This document shows positions 1 through 7,648 of a stretch of DNA of 64,000 nucleotides, in pieces (within the stretch, counting starts at the first letter, position 1; the number at the start of each line of letters is the position of its first letter). The translations under genes were made by a program, and so were the position numbers. Under the pieces are notes generated by a model that did no database searches, was not told the origin of the DNA, and saw only the letters and a list, made by a program, of their open reading frames with translations. Origin of the DNA: Couchioplanes azureus (lineage in GTDB: Bacteria > Actinomycetota > Actinomycetes > Mycobacteriales > Micromonosporaceae); the NCBI RefSeq assembly GCF_014648355.1, contig NZ_BMQY01000001.1, forward strand, positions 806,001 to 870,000, written 5' to 3'.

Positions 1-601
1 CGTGGCCGTTGCAGTCCTGCGCCACCGCGTCGTTGTCGATGAAGTCCCGGCCGTTGCTGGCCCGGCCGCCGAACTCGGCGTGCCCGACCCGCAGGCCGGT
101 GTCCAGCACGTACGCCGTCACGTTCGACGCCGGCCGGTAGGTGTAGCTCTTCGACAGCGGCAGCGCCGGCTGGTCGATCCGGTCCAGCCCCCAGACCGGG
201 TCCGGCTGCGTGCCGAGGTCGGCGAGGCGCACCTTGGCGTCCTGCTCCACGTACTCGACGGCGGGGTTGGCCGCCAGGCGGCGGGCCTCGAGCGCCGTCA
301 TGTCGGCCTGGAAGCCGCGGACGGCCGTCGAGTAGCTGGCGAGCACCTCGCCGCCGTAGCGCCGGGCGAGCGCCCGCGAGACCGACGGCACCTCCGCGGC
401 GTCGGCGGAGGCGGCCTTCAGCACCACGATGTAGCTGTCGGTGATGGCGCCGGAGGCGGCCGTGCGGACCGTGCCGAGCGGCAGGGCGCCGGGCGTGCCG
501 GCGATGGCGGTGCCGGCCGTACCGGTCACCACCGCGGCGGTGGCGATGCCGGCGGTCAGCGCGAGGCGCGCGACACGGCGCCGGCCGTCGTGACGGATCA
601 T
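1..601 (-). CDS. S8 subtilisin-like peptidase with I9 propeptide (partial, C-terminus off the window)
   Basis: N-terminal 200 residues of a secreted serine protease; the rest lies left of base 1. The ATG at 601 opens a signal peptide with an arginine-rich start (MIRHDGRRR) and a hydrophobic Ala/Val/Thr stretch. An inhibitor I9-type propeptide follows, with the 'DSYIVVLK' start and the 'VEYVEQD' end typical of subtilase propeptides. The mature domain shows the catalytic Asp at about residue 167 (VLDTG), and the catalytic His of the 'NGH' box is residue 200, right at the edge. The Ser lies outside. The family is secreted and degrades extracellular protein. The catalytic domain is incomplete only because of the window boundary. 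Confidence 0.9.
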   Translation of the reverse strand, partial: MIRHDGRRRVARLALTAGIATAAVVTGTAGTAIAGTPGALPLGTVRTAASGAITDSYIVVLKAASADAAEVPSVSRALARRYGGEVLASYSTAVRGFQADMTALEARRLAANPAVEYVEQDAKVRLADLGTQPDPVWGLDRIDQPALPLSKSYTYRPASNVTAYVLDTGLRVGHAEFGGRASNGRDFIDNDAVAQDCNGH

Positions 602-764
602 GCTGGATTTCCCCCCGTGTTCTGCCACCGGCGGCGGACATCACCTGACGTGGACAGGCATGCCGGTGGCACCTGAGGGGAAATGCTGAAGACGGGGCAG
701 AGCCGCCCCGGGACCTCGGAGGTTGCCGCTGAGGTGCAGCCGCATCGTCCGGAGCTCCATCGGC

Positions 765-791
765 TAAGTCGCTCCTCAGCGGGGCCGAACT
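765..791 (+). promoter_or_regulatory. FliA-type (sigma-28) promoter candidate
   Basis: TAAG at 765-768, 15 bases, then GCCGAACT at 784-791. The predicted transcription start is near 798, about 40 bases before the ATG at 838. The motif is nearly identical to the one before flgD (TAAG-N15-GCCGAACC). Promoter function is inferred, not shown. Confidence 0.5.
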
Positions 792-837
792 ACCCGCTGT
801 CAGGACCGCTGCACCGCCACCGAGCAAGGAGAGCGCT

Positions 838-1062
838 ATGACCACCGTGCTGTCGCCCGAGATCGTCGTCGTCGACTCGCTGGCCGAGCGCTGCGACCGC
901 TGCGGCGCCGCCGCCAAGCTGGAGCTCAGCCTCGCCGGCGGCGGAAGCCTCGCGTTCTGCGGCCACCACGCCAACCGCTACGCCGACCGGCTCGTGCCGA
1001 TGGCCGCCAAGGCCGCGGTCGAGGACGGCTTCGCATGGGCCGGGCGGTCTCACAGCGTGTGA
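838..1062 (+). CDS. Small CxxC/CxxH zinc-ribbon-like protein (DUF7455-like)
   Basis: A 74-aa protein with 'CDRCG' near residue 18 and 'FCGHHANRY' near residue 40. This pairing of CxxC with CxxH suggests one zinc site. It resembles small actinobacterial proteins annotated as DUF7455, whose function is unknown. The ATG at 838 has AAGGAGAG just upstream. The gene stands alone: it diverges from the protease and precedes a kinase 78 bases downstream. The FliA-type promoter candidate at 765-791 could place it in the flagellar regulon. No membrane segment or signal peptide is visible. Confidence 0.8.
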   Translation: MTTVLSPEIVVVDSLAERCDRCGAAAKLELSLAGGGSLAFCGHHANRYADRLVPMAAKAAVEDGFAWAGRSHSV

Positions 1063-1140
1063 CCCCTTGATCCCATCCGCCGCGATATGATCACTCCCTC
1101 ACTATTGGGCAGAAACGCCCATATTTAGAGGGGTTCATCG

Positions 1141-2964
1141 GTGCAGTTCGCGGCGCACGACGTGGGCAGGCTGTCCCGGCTCGCCGCCGGGAGCACCGGT
1201 GTCGCCGTGGCGATCTCCGGCGGCCTCAGCCTGGTCCTGCCTCCCGCGGGAGCGGACGACACACTGACGCAGAGCCCGGCGGCCGCACTTCTGGCCGCCG
1301 GGCTCGCGCTGTTCCTGCTCGCCCTGCCACGCGTGAGCCGGCCGCTGCGCATCGCCGCCTACGTGCCGGCCCTGCTCGCCACCGGCCTCGGCGCCGCCGC
1401 CGTCCCCGCACATCCGGCCGCGGGGGTCGCCACGCTGCTCGCCGGGCTGGCGCTGACCTGCCTCGACCTGTACGTGCACCGCCGCGCGGGCGACCCGGTG
1501 CGGTACCGGGTGGCCGATCCGCTCGTGGCGGGCAGCGCGATCATCTCCCTCGTGGCCCTGGTGCCCCGGATGTTCGCGCCGGCCTTCCCCGAGGGCGGCG
1601 GGCCGGACAGCGTGATGTCGCCGTACCACGCGGGCGGCCTGTTCATCCTGGCCGTCGGCATCGTGCTGGCCCGGCCCGAGGCGGGGCCGCTGCGCACGGA
1701 CGCGACCGCCGGACCGGGCACGAAGATCCGCCGGATGCTGCCCGCCGTGGTCGCCGTACCGGTCATCGCCGCCCTGGTGAGCGCGCTCGCGGTGCGCACC
1801 GGGATCAGCCGGCCCGCGGCCGCGATCAGCACCGGGGCGATCCTCGCCACGCTGGCACTCGTGGCCCTGGTGGGCTACCTCGTGCGGTCCCTGGAGGGTG
1901 CGGACCAGCGGCAGCGGAAGCTGGTCGCGGAACTGCACGAGCGGCGCGACTTCGCCGACACGCTGCTGCAGTCGATGAACGAGGCGGTGATGGTGCTCGA
2001 CGCCAACCACCGGGTGATCGACGTGAACCGGCGCTGGCGGGAGCTGACCGGCAACCGCGACCCGGACGGCATGCCGCCGGCGCCGTCCCTGCCCCCGGCC
2101 GGCACCCAGGACTGGCTGATCCGGCGCACCGACGGCACCGAGGTGCCCGTGCTCGCCACGATGGCGGCCATCCCGGACGCCGCCGGACAGCCACGCGGCT
2201 ACGTGGCCACGTACGTGGACATCACCGACCGCAAGCGGGCCGAGGACGAGCTGAGCAGCCACGCCGCGGAGCTGGAGAGCAGCAACGACCGGCTCCGGGA
2301 GGCGAACGCGAAGCTGGGGGCGGCCCTGGCCTTCAAGAACGACCTGACCTCGATGCTCACCCACGACGTGGCCCAGCCGATCAGCTCGATCGCCAGCCTG
2401 GCCGAGCTGCTGCACGCCGACTGGGCGGACCTGCCCGACGACATCCGGCTCGAGCTCGCCACGAAGATCAACAAGAACACCCACCGGCTCATCAAGATGA
2501 TGAACGACCTGCAGCTGCTCTTCCGGCTGGACACCGGCGCCGTCACCGCGCGGCGCACGCCGGTGCAGATGCGCGAGGTCGTCACGTCGGTGCTCGACGA
2601 GCTGGAGGACACCGACGACGTCGACGTGGCGGTCGAGGACGACGTCGCCGCTCTCGCCGACCGCCAGCACGTCTGGCACGTCGTGCGGAACCTGGTGAGC
2701 AACGCTCTCAGCTACGGCGAGAAGCCGGTCGAGGTCCGCGCCTCCCGCGACGGCGAGACGGTCGTCCTGATCGTGCAGGACCGCGGCGGCGGCATCCCCG
2801 AGGAGCTCGTGCCGAACCTCTTCGACCGCTTCATGCGCGGCGCGGGTCTGGGCCTGTTCATCGTCCGCCACCTGGTGGAAGCGAACGGGGGCTCGGTCCG
2901 CTACGAGCGGGCCGAGCCCCGGGGCGCGCGTCTGGTGGTGACCTGGGAGGCCGCCGCCGTGTGA
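1141..2964 (+). CDS. Membrane sensor histidine kinase with PAS domain
   Basis: A 607-aa kinase. The first 250 residues carry about eight hydrophobic segments, an integral-membrane sensor of unknown ligand. A PAS domain follows at about 265-365, ending in the 'YVDITDRKRAEDEL' linker typical of PAS modules, then a coiled-coil stretch. The HisKA phosphoacceptor is His408 in 'LTHDVAQP'. The ATPase domain has the N box (NLVSNALSYG), G1 (DRGGGIP), F box (LFDRFMRG) and G2 (GLGLF). The loop between F box and G2 is very short, so the ATP lid is reduced. GTG start with GAGGGG upstream. No response regulator is adjacent, so this is an orphan kinase. It ends 3 bases from the convergent gene at 2968. Confidence 0.9.
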   Translation: MQFAAHDVGRLSRLAAGSTGVAVAISGGLSLVLPPAGADDTLTQSPAAALLAAGLALFLLALPRVSRPLRIAAYVPALLATGLGAAAVPAHPAAGVATLLAGLALTCLDLYVHRRAGDPVRYRVADPLVAGSAIISLVALVPRMFAPAFPEGGGPDSVMSPYHAGGLFILAVGIVLARPEAGPLRTDATAGPGTKIRRMLPAVVAVPVIAALVSALAVRTGISRPAAAISTGAILATLALVALVGYLVRSLEGADQRQRKLVAELHERRDFADTLLQSMNEAVMVLDANHRVIDVNRRWRELTGNRDPDGMPPAPSLPPAGTQDWLIRRTDGTEVPVLATMAAIPDAAGQPRGYVATYVDITDRKRAEDELSSHAAELESSNDRLREANAKLGAALAFKNDLTSMLTHDVAQPISSIASLAELLHADWADLPDDIRLELATKINKNTHRLIKMMNDLQLLFRLDTGAVTARRTPVQMREVVTSVLDELEDTDDVDVAVEDDVAALADRQHVWHVVRNLVSNALSYGEKPVEVRASRDGETVVLIVQDRGGGIPEELVPNLFDRFMRGAGLGLFIVRHLVEANGGSVRYERAEPRGARLVVTWEAAAV

Positions 2965-2967
2965 GGC

Positions 2968-3867
2968 TCACCAGTCGTGAGCGCTGCCGCGTTCCTCTTC
3001 GTGGACCATCCCGTCGCCGCGGACGTCGCGGGTGCCCATGGCCTTGCCGCCCATGTGCGCGGAGGCCGAGCCCTGCCCGGATGTGTCCGCCACGCCGCGG
3101 ACGGTGGAACGGGTGCCCGCCGCACCGCCCCGCACGGTCGGGGAGCCGACGATCCGGCGGCCGGGGGCGAGGATGTCGTCGAGGTCGTGCGGGTCGTCGA
3201 TGCCGGGCGCCGAGGTGATGTCCACGGCCGGCCCCGCGGTCGGGGTGCCCAGCGGCGCCGTGGCGGCGTTCGGGCGCAGCGTGCCCAGGTTCTCGGGGCG
3301 GGCGTTGCTGAACTCTCCGGCGCTCGTGCCCCAGCCGGCACCCGGCCGGGCCCGGCCGCCCCGCGCGCGGGCCGCGACCGACGCCGGCGAGGCGAAGGCG
3401 CTGCCCGCCATGTTCTTGGAGCTGGCGCCGCCCAGGTGCCCGGCGTCGCCCAGCTTGCCGGCCTCGATCAGACCCTTGAACGCGTTGAGGTCGGCCTTCA
3501 GCCGCCGGTTGAGCGTCTCCTGCCCGTGCCGGTCGCTGGGCAGCAGGACGGCGACGTCGGCCTCGAGCTGGGCGACGATCTGCGTGCGCGTCTCGCCCAT
3601 CGGCCGCAGGGTGATGGTCTCGGCGAGCCGTGGGCCGTCGACGGACGCCCACGACACCCGCTCGTCGAGGGAGCACTCGGTGATCTGCGCGTCGAACTCG
3701 CGGCGCTGCCCGTCGACGTCCATGACCCAGTGCGTCTGGTCGTTGCCGATCGGGGTGACCCGTTCGACGCCGGTCATGAAGCGCGGGTAGTTCTCGAACG
3801 TCGCGAGCTGCTCGTACACGGTGTGCAGCGGTGCGCTGATCTCGACGGCCTGCTGAACCATACTCAT
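2968..3867 (-). CDS. SRPBCC (cyclase/dehydrase-like) family protein
   Basis: A 299-aa protein. Residues 1-150 look like the START/SRPBCC fold: 'QQAVEISAPLHTVYEQLATFENYPRFM' is the classic opening, followed by 'WVMDVDGQRREFDAQITE' and 'RVSWASVDGP'. The C-terminal half is Gly/Ala/Arg-rich and looks unstructured, ending in a charged tail. I chose the ATG at 3867 because GGGAGAG lies just upstream; an in-frame ATG at 3897 has no such site. SRPBCC proteins bind hydrophobic ligands or act as cyclases; the ligand cannot be read here. Direct ATTACA repeats lie upstream at 3896 and 3917. Confidence 0.8.
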   Translation of the reverse strand: MSMVQQAVEISAPLHTVYEQLATFENYPRFMTGVERVTPIGNDQTHWVMDVDGQRREFDAQITECSLDERVSWASVDGPRLAETITLRPMGETRTQIVAQLEADVAVLLPSDRHGQETLNRRLKADLNAFKGLIEAGKLGDAGHLGGASSKNMAGSAFASPASVAARARGGRARPGAGWGTSAGEFSNARPENLGTLRPNAATAPLGTPTAGPAVDITSAPGIDDPHDLDDILAPGRRIVGSPTVRGGAAGTRSTVRGVADTSGQGSASAHMGGKAMGTRDVRGDGMVHEEERGSAHDW

Positions 3868-3895
3868 CGCATCTCTCCCATGCTGAAGTGCTGGC

Positions 3896-3922
3896 ATTAC
3901 AGAGAGTACGTATGAGATTACA
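3896..3922 (-). promoter_or_regulatory. Direct repeats upstream of SRPBCC gene
   Basis: Two ATTACA copies at 3896-3901 and 3917-3922 (TGTAAT on the coding strand) have starts 21 bases apart, two helical turns. The local AT-richness stands out in this GC-rich sequence. This fits an operator read on one DNA face; the regulator is unknown. Confidence 0.35.
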
Positions 3923-3941
3923 TATGGCGTTCGGTTTCCGA

Positions 3942-4688
3942 TCAGACCCGGCGCAGGTACTGCCAGTTGCCGACCTCGGCGGCGTACCGTGCGTCACTCG
4001 CGGGCACAAGCGTCACATCCGCCTCACGCAGCATGGCCACCACGCGCGGCGACGGGCTGCGCCAGGCCTCGCTGATCTCGACCACCGTGCCGCTCGACCG
4101 GCAGGCCGAGGCGAGCGCGGCGAGCAGCTCGGGGGTGACGGCGGCGTCGTCGATGCCGACCTGGGCGAGCAGGTTCAACGGGCGGGCGAGCTGCGACGGC
4201 GCGTAGCGCGAGGCGCGCTCGACACCCTTGATCGTGGCGGTCACGACGGTCTCGGCCACCTGGTCGGCGGTGAGCAGGCCGGCGGCGAGCATCGAGCGGA
4301 CCTCGCGGGCACCGACCGGCCCGTCCGGCAGCGGCAGCCGGGAGACGGCCACGGAGACGGCCTCCAGCTGCCCGAAGTCGGCCGGCAGGGCGAGCCATCC
4401 GTCGGGCTGGACGACCTCGACCTCGGCGGCGACGCGCAGGGTGAGCTCCGTACGCTGCCGCGCCCGGCGCACCGCATCGGCGTACGCCGGCAGCCACGCC
4501 GTGTCGGGCCCCGCCTGGTCGGCGAAGGTCAGCCCGGTGAGCCCGGCGCGGTCGGCCGCCGACACGACGACGCCCACGCTGTCCCGGCCCGCGGCGAACC
4601 CGGTGTGCACGTGCGCGTCGGCACGCAGATCGAGTGCGGCGGCGGCGATGGTGACGCCGTCCATGACCGATTCGCGCTCTGCACCCAC
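3942..4688 (-). CDS. PHP-domain metal-dependent phosphoesterase-like protein
   Basis: A 248-aa protein starting at a GTG with GGGGAGA five bases upstream; an internal ATG at 4664 has a poorer site. The opening 'LRADAHVHTGF' carries the DxHxH motif that begins PHP metal sites. Later 'AEVEVV' and the C-terminal 'VPASDARYAAEVG' resemble further PHP metal-ligand motifs, including the terminal SDAH-type box (here SDAR). PHP proteins include histidinol phosphatases and polymerase-associated phosphoesterases; the substrate is not evident. No partner gene is adjacent except the divergent M23 peptidase. The Arg in place of the last His may weaken metal binding. Confidence 0.7.
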   Translation of the reverse strand: MGAERESVMDGVTIAAAALDLRADAHVHTGFAAGRDSVGVVVSAADRAGLTGLTFADQAGPDTAWLPAYADAVRRARQRTELTLRVAAEVEVVQPDGWLALPADFGQLEAVSVAVSRLPLPDGPVGAREVRSMLAAGLLTADQVAETVVTATIKGVERASRYAPSQLARPLNLLAQVGIDDAAVTPELLAALASACRSSGTVVEISEAWRSPSPRVVAMLREADVTLVPASDARYAAEVGNWQYLRRV

Positions 4689-4779
4689 GATGTCTCCCCG
4701 CGACTGGCGTACGGACGAGCTCCTCTCGTCCTGGGAAGTACTTTCCGGCCCCGGTGTTGTGGACCGGGGCCGTGCCAGG

Positions 4780-4979
4780 TGCATTCCGGGTGCGTGGCCG
4801 GCGGCGGGCGATCTGCGGCGAACGGGGCTCGTCGCCGCCGTCCGCCGGTCACCATGTTGCCGTGCGGCGGCGGTGCAGAGCGCCCCCGCAACCGTTCCGC
4901 ACCCCCGGTGCACCGCTGGTGGCAGCTCCCGCTCGGCAGCCTGTGCCGGTAAGCGCGTCCGCCTCCCGAGAGGAAGTCA
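4780..4979 (+). promoter_or_regulatory. Long structured leader of the M23 peptidase gene (possible c-di-AMP riboswitch)
   Basis: This covers most of the 291-base divergent spacer (4689-4979). It is rich in short inverted repeats, such as GGTGCACC and GGCAGCC/GTGCCGGT. The element near 4933-4955 reads 'GGCAGCCTGTGCCGGTAAGC'. This recalls the 3' core of ydaO-type c-di-AMP riboswitches, which often precede cell-wall hydrolases in actinobacteria. I could not fold it or match it to a covariance model, so the class is a guess. Confidence 0.3.
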
Positions 4980-5891
4980 ATGAAGCGCCGACATCAGCGC
5001 ACCGCCCTGGCCCTGCTCGCCGCGGGCACGCTCGGGGGCACCGCGCTCGCCGGCAGCCCGGCCGCCGCGTCACCCGTGCGGTTCCCTGCCGACGCGGCCG
5101 AGGCGGTCACCCTGAAGGCCGCCGCCGTCAGCCCGGTCACCGCCCGGGCCGCCGGGACGACCGCGTCGCGGATCGCCACCACGGGCAAGGTGGTCACTGG
5201 CGGCATGGCGCTCAACACGCGCAGCGGCCCGTCCGCCGCGAGCCTCCGGATTGGCACCATCGCGAACGGCACGACGGTCTCGATCGTCTGCAAGGCCGCC
5301 GGCCAGTTCATCAGCGGCACGGTGAAGAACACCGGCTTCTGGGACCGCCTGAGCGACAACAGCTTCATCTCCGACGCGTACGTCCAGCGCGGCGACGCCG
5401 AGATCCCCAAGTGCACGTCGACCACCCCGCTGCCCGCCGTGGCGGGCGCGTGGATGCTGCCCGTGGCCGCCGGCCTGGTGAGCGACTTCCGCACCCAGCA
5501 GCGCCCGGCGCACGACGGCGTCGACCTCGGCGCGACGCGCAACACCCCGATCCGCGCGGCCAGTTCCGGCACGGTCATCCGGGTGGTCTGCAACGTCTCC
5601 CAGGGCAGCTGCGACGTGGACGGCAACCCGAGCCTGAAGGGTTGCGGCTGGTACGTCGAGGTGCTGCACGCGGGCACCATCGTCACCCGCTACTGCCACA
5701 TGGTCCGGCGCCCGTCGGTGGCCCTCGGGCAGACCGTCGCCCGCGGCACGATCCTGGGCTACGTCGGCACCTCGGGCTCGTCCTCCGGCCCGCACCTGCA
5801 CTTCGAGGTGCACGCCGGAGTGCCGGCGACCCGCGAGAACGCGCTCAGCCCGATCGCCTTCATGCAGGCCCGGGGCCTGACCATCAGCTAG
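4980..5891 (+). CDS. Secreted M23 peptidase with SH3-like domain
   Basis: A 303-aa secreted peptidoglycan endopeptidase. A signal peptide (MKRRHQRTALALLAAGTL...AGSPAAA) is followed by a bacterial SH3-like wall-binding region around 75-140 ('ALNTRSGPSAAS', 'GTVKNTGFWDRL'). The M23/LytM domain runs from 155 to the end, with zinc ligands His178 and Asp182 (HDGVDLG) and the HLH motif at 272-274. It probably cuts peptide cross-links during growth. ATG with AGAGGAAG upstream. It is preceded by a long leader and followed by a strong hairpin at 5916-5947, so it is a single-gene unit. Confidence 0.92.
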   Translation: MKRRHQRTALALLAAGTLGGTALAGSPAAASPVRFPADAAEAVTLKAAAVSPVTARAAGTTASRIATTGKVVTGGMALNTRSGPSAASLRIGTIANGTTVSIVCKAAGQFISGTVKNTGFWDRLSDNSFISDAYVQRGDAEIPKCTSTTPLPAVAGAWMLPVAAGLVSDFRTQQRPAHDGVDLGATRNTPIRAASSGTVIRVVCNVSQGSCDVDGNPSLKGCGWYVEVLHAGTIVTRYCHMVRRPSVALGQTVARGTILGYVGTSGSSSGPHLHFEVHAGVPATRENALSPIAFMQARGLTIS

Positions 5892-5915
5892 CCGCCGGAC
5901 GGTGGCCGAACGCCG

Positions 5916-5947
5916 CAGGGCCGGTCCTCGAGGGAGGATCGGCCCTG
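5916..5947. terminator. Bidirectional hairpin terminator
   Basis: Arms 5916-5929 and 5934-5947 pair over 14 bases with one G-T wobble and a four-base loop. It lies between the convergent ends of the M23 gene (5891) and csrA (5974) and can serve both. Confidence 0.75.
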
Positions 5948-5973
5948 GCGGTCATGGAGAAGAACTCTGCGGG

Positions 5974-6228
5974 TCATTCGTCCGGCGGGTTCGCCGGGGC
6001 GGGACGGTCGAACATCTCGGTCAGGGCACGGACCGCGGCATCGGTCGGCGAGGCCGCCTCCCGGTTCGCGTTCCGGAGCTCCTGATAGACCTCCTCGCGG
6101 TGCACCTGCACGTCGCGCGGCGCTTGGATGCCGATCCGGATGACGTCGCCGCGTGCCTCCAGCACCGTGACGACGACGTCGTCGCCGATCATCACGCTCT
6201 CGCCGGCCTTCCTGGTCAGCACGAGCAT
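5974..6228 (-). CDS. csrA: CsrA translational regulator
   Basis: An 84-aa RNA-binding protein with the canonical start '[18 protein letters not shown]', the core 'VRIGI'-type strand ([20 protein letters not shown]) and the RNA-contacting 'HREEVY' segment. The C-terminal 25 residues extend past the minimal 60-aa fold. CsrA binds GGA motifs in mRNA leaders and blocks translation. It lies 49 bases after fliW, which encodes its known antagonist in other bacteria, at the end of the leftward flgN-flgK-flgL-fliW-csrA unit. Its likely target here is fliC. Confidence 0.95.
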   Translation of the reverse strand: MLVLTRKAGESVMIGDDVVVTVLEARGDVIRIGIQAPRDVQVHREEVYQELRNANREAASPTDAAVRALTEMFDRPAPANPPDE

Positions 6229-6277
6229 CGTGGTCGCCCCTCACTCCATCCGTGGACAGGACACCGGCGCCCGCCGG

Positions 6278-6715
6278 TCAGTAGTCGCGGCGCATGACCG
6301 CCCGCACGGGCAGGTTCTGGCCGGTGAGAACGACCTGCATGGCGCGGTGCGAGTCACGGTCGATGATGATCGGGGCGAGCAGGTTCGCCGTCGTCTCCTC
6401 GGTGCCGGCCGTGATGACGACCATCGCCAGCAGCCGGTCGGGGTCCTTGGTGTTCAGCGCGGCGAGTACGTCGTTCTCGATCTCCGGCGCGTAGTCCGGG
6501 AAGAACGGCTCCGGAGGGGCGACGAGGAAACGGAGCTCCGGGTTCTGCAGCGACGTGAACGCGTAGAGCAGTCCTTCCTCGTGCAGCCGCACCAGCACGA
6601 ACTGCCGGTGGGCCGGGAAACCGGGCATGGGGACAGCCATGTCGATGATCGGCATGTCCAGCTCGGTGTCGGTCATGGTTGCCCCAATCGGTCGGGACGC
6701 GGTGCGAGTACTCAT
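6278..6715 (-). CDS. fliW: FliW flagellar assembly factor, CsrA antagonist
   Basis: A 145-aa FliW. Family features include 'MPGFPAHRQFVLV', 'LYAFTSLQNPELRFLVAPPEPFFPDY' and 'TANLLAPIIIDRDSHRAMQVVL'. In Bacillus, FliW binds either flagellin or CsrA, and free FliW relieves CsrA repression of flagellin; the same partner switch is inferred here. I chose the ATG at 6715 because GAGG lies five bases before it. A GTG at 6721 overlaps the flgL stop codon. Translation is probably coupled to flgL (2-base gap). Confidence 0.93.
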   Translation of the reverse strand: MSTRTASRPIGATMTDTELDMPIIDMAVPMPGFPAHRQFVLVRLHEEGLLYAFTSLQNPELRFLVAPPEPFFPDYAPEIENDVLAALNTKDPDRLLAMVVITAGTEETTANLLAPIIIDRDSHRAMQVVLTGQNLPVRAVMRRDY

Positions 6716-6717
6716 GG

Positions 6718-7638
6718 TCACCTCAGGAAGTCGATGAGCGAGGGCTGAATCACCTTTGCCGAGGCGGCCAGTGCCGCCTGGTACGAGGTCTGCTGAAGCT
6801 GCATTTCCATGATGGTCTTCGGCAGATCGATGTCCTCGATGTCGGACAACTGCGTCGACACGGACAACAACCGGTCCTGTGCGGACTCTTTCATCTGGTT
6901 GATTCGATTGTATCGAGATCCGACCTCGGAGATGGCGGAATTGAGCTTCTTCCCCGCCGTATCGAGGTCGCCCAGGCTGGCCGACAAGGCGGCGTTGTCG
7001 CCGGACTTGAGCGCGGACGAAATGTCATCCAGCACTTTGAAGAGTCCGGTGGTGTTGTCCCCGAAAGCCTCCGGGCCGGTCATGTCGACCCGGATCTTCA
7101 CGTTCGATCCGACGGTTCGCGAGATGCTCGTCCTCGTCGGATCCAGCGGGTCGTACGGATTTCCGGTGAAGTTGCCGGTGGTCCGGTCGTAGGCTTCCGG
7201 GTCCGTGGTGTTGCCGCCGAAGACGGGGCGGTCCAGGTACCTGGCGTTCGCATGGGTGATCAGCGCGTCGCGGATCTGATCGATCTCTTTGGACAGTGCC
7301 TCGCTGGCCAGGGCGCCGTTGGTCGTGGTGTTGAGGCCCTGCACGGTGAGGTCCCGGGCCCGGTTGACCAGACCGGAGGCGCTGTTCAGCGTGTCCTCCA
7401 CCGTGCCCAGCCAGCCCAGGCCGTCCTCGGCGTTGCGCAGGTACTGCTCGCTTGTGCGTACCTCGGAGCGCAGCTGCAGGGCGGACACCGTGCCGGCCGG
7501 GGAATCCGACGGCCGGTTGAGCTGCTTGCCGCTCGACAACTGGTCCTGGATCTGCCCGCCCTTGGCGAGGTTGCGCTGCAGGTTGGCCAGCACTCGGGTG
7601 TGGATGCTGCCTTCGGTGACTCTGCCGCCGCCGATCAT
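6718..7638 (-). CDS. flgL: FlgL, hook-filament junction protein (HAP3)
   Basis: A 306-aa flagellin-like junction protein. The N-terminal D0/D1 helices (VTEGSIHTRVLANLQRNLAK, 'QLSSGKQLNRPSDSPAGT') and the C-terminal helix ('MQLQQTSYQAALAASAKVIQPSLIDFL') match FlgL/flagellin ends. It joins FlgK to the filament outside the cell. AAGGAG precedes the ATG. It sits 10 bases after flgK in the leftward operon. Confidence 0.95.
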   Translation of the reverse strand: MIGGGRVTEGSIHTRVLANLQRNLAKGGQIQDQLSSGKQLNRPSDSPAGTVSALQLRSEVRTSEQYLRNAEDGLGWLGTVEDTLNSASGLVNRARDLTVQGLNTTTNGALASEALSKEIDQIRDALITHANARYLDRPVFGGNTTDPEAYDRTTGNFTGNPYDPLDPTRTSISRTVGSNVKIRVDMTGPEAFGDNTTGLFKVLDDISSALKSGDNAALSASLGDLDTAGKKLNSAISEVGSRYNRINQMKESAQDRLLSVSTQLSDIEDIDLPKTIMEMQLQQTSYQAALAASAKVIQPSLIDFLR

Positions 7639-7648
7639 GACTTACTCC

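Noticed and set aside
3868..3897. Upstream ATG of the SRPBCC gene at 3897
   Set aside because: No ribosome site before it; GGGAGAG lies between it and the ATG at 3867.
4754..6085. 443-codon frame overlapping the M23 gene
   Set aside because: It has Arg/Gly/Pro-rich shadow composition and no domain; the M23 frame has signal peptide and catalytic motifs.
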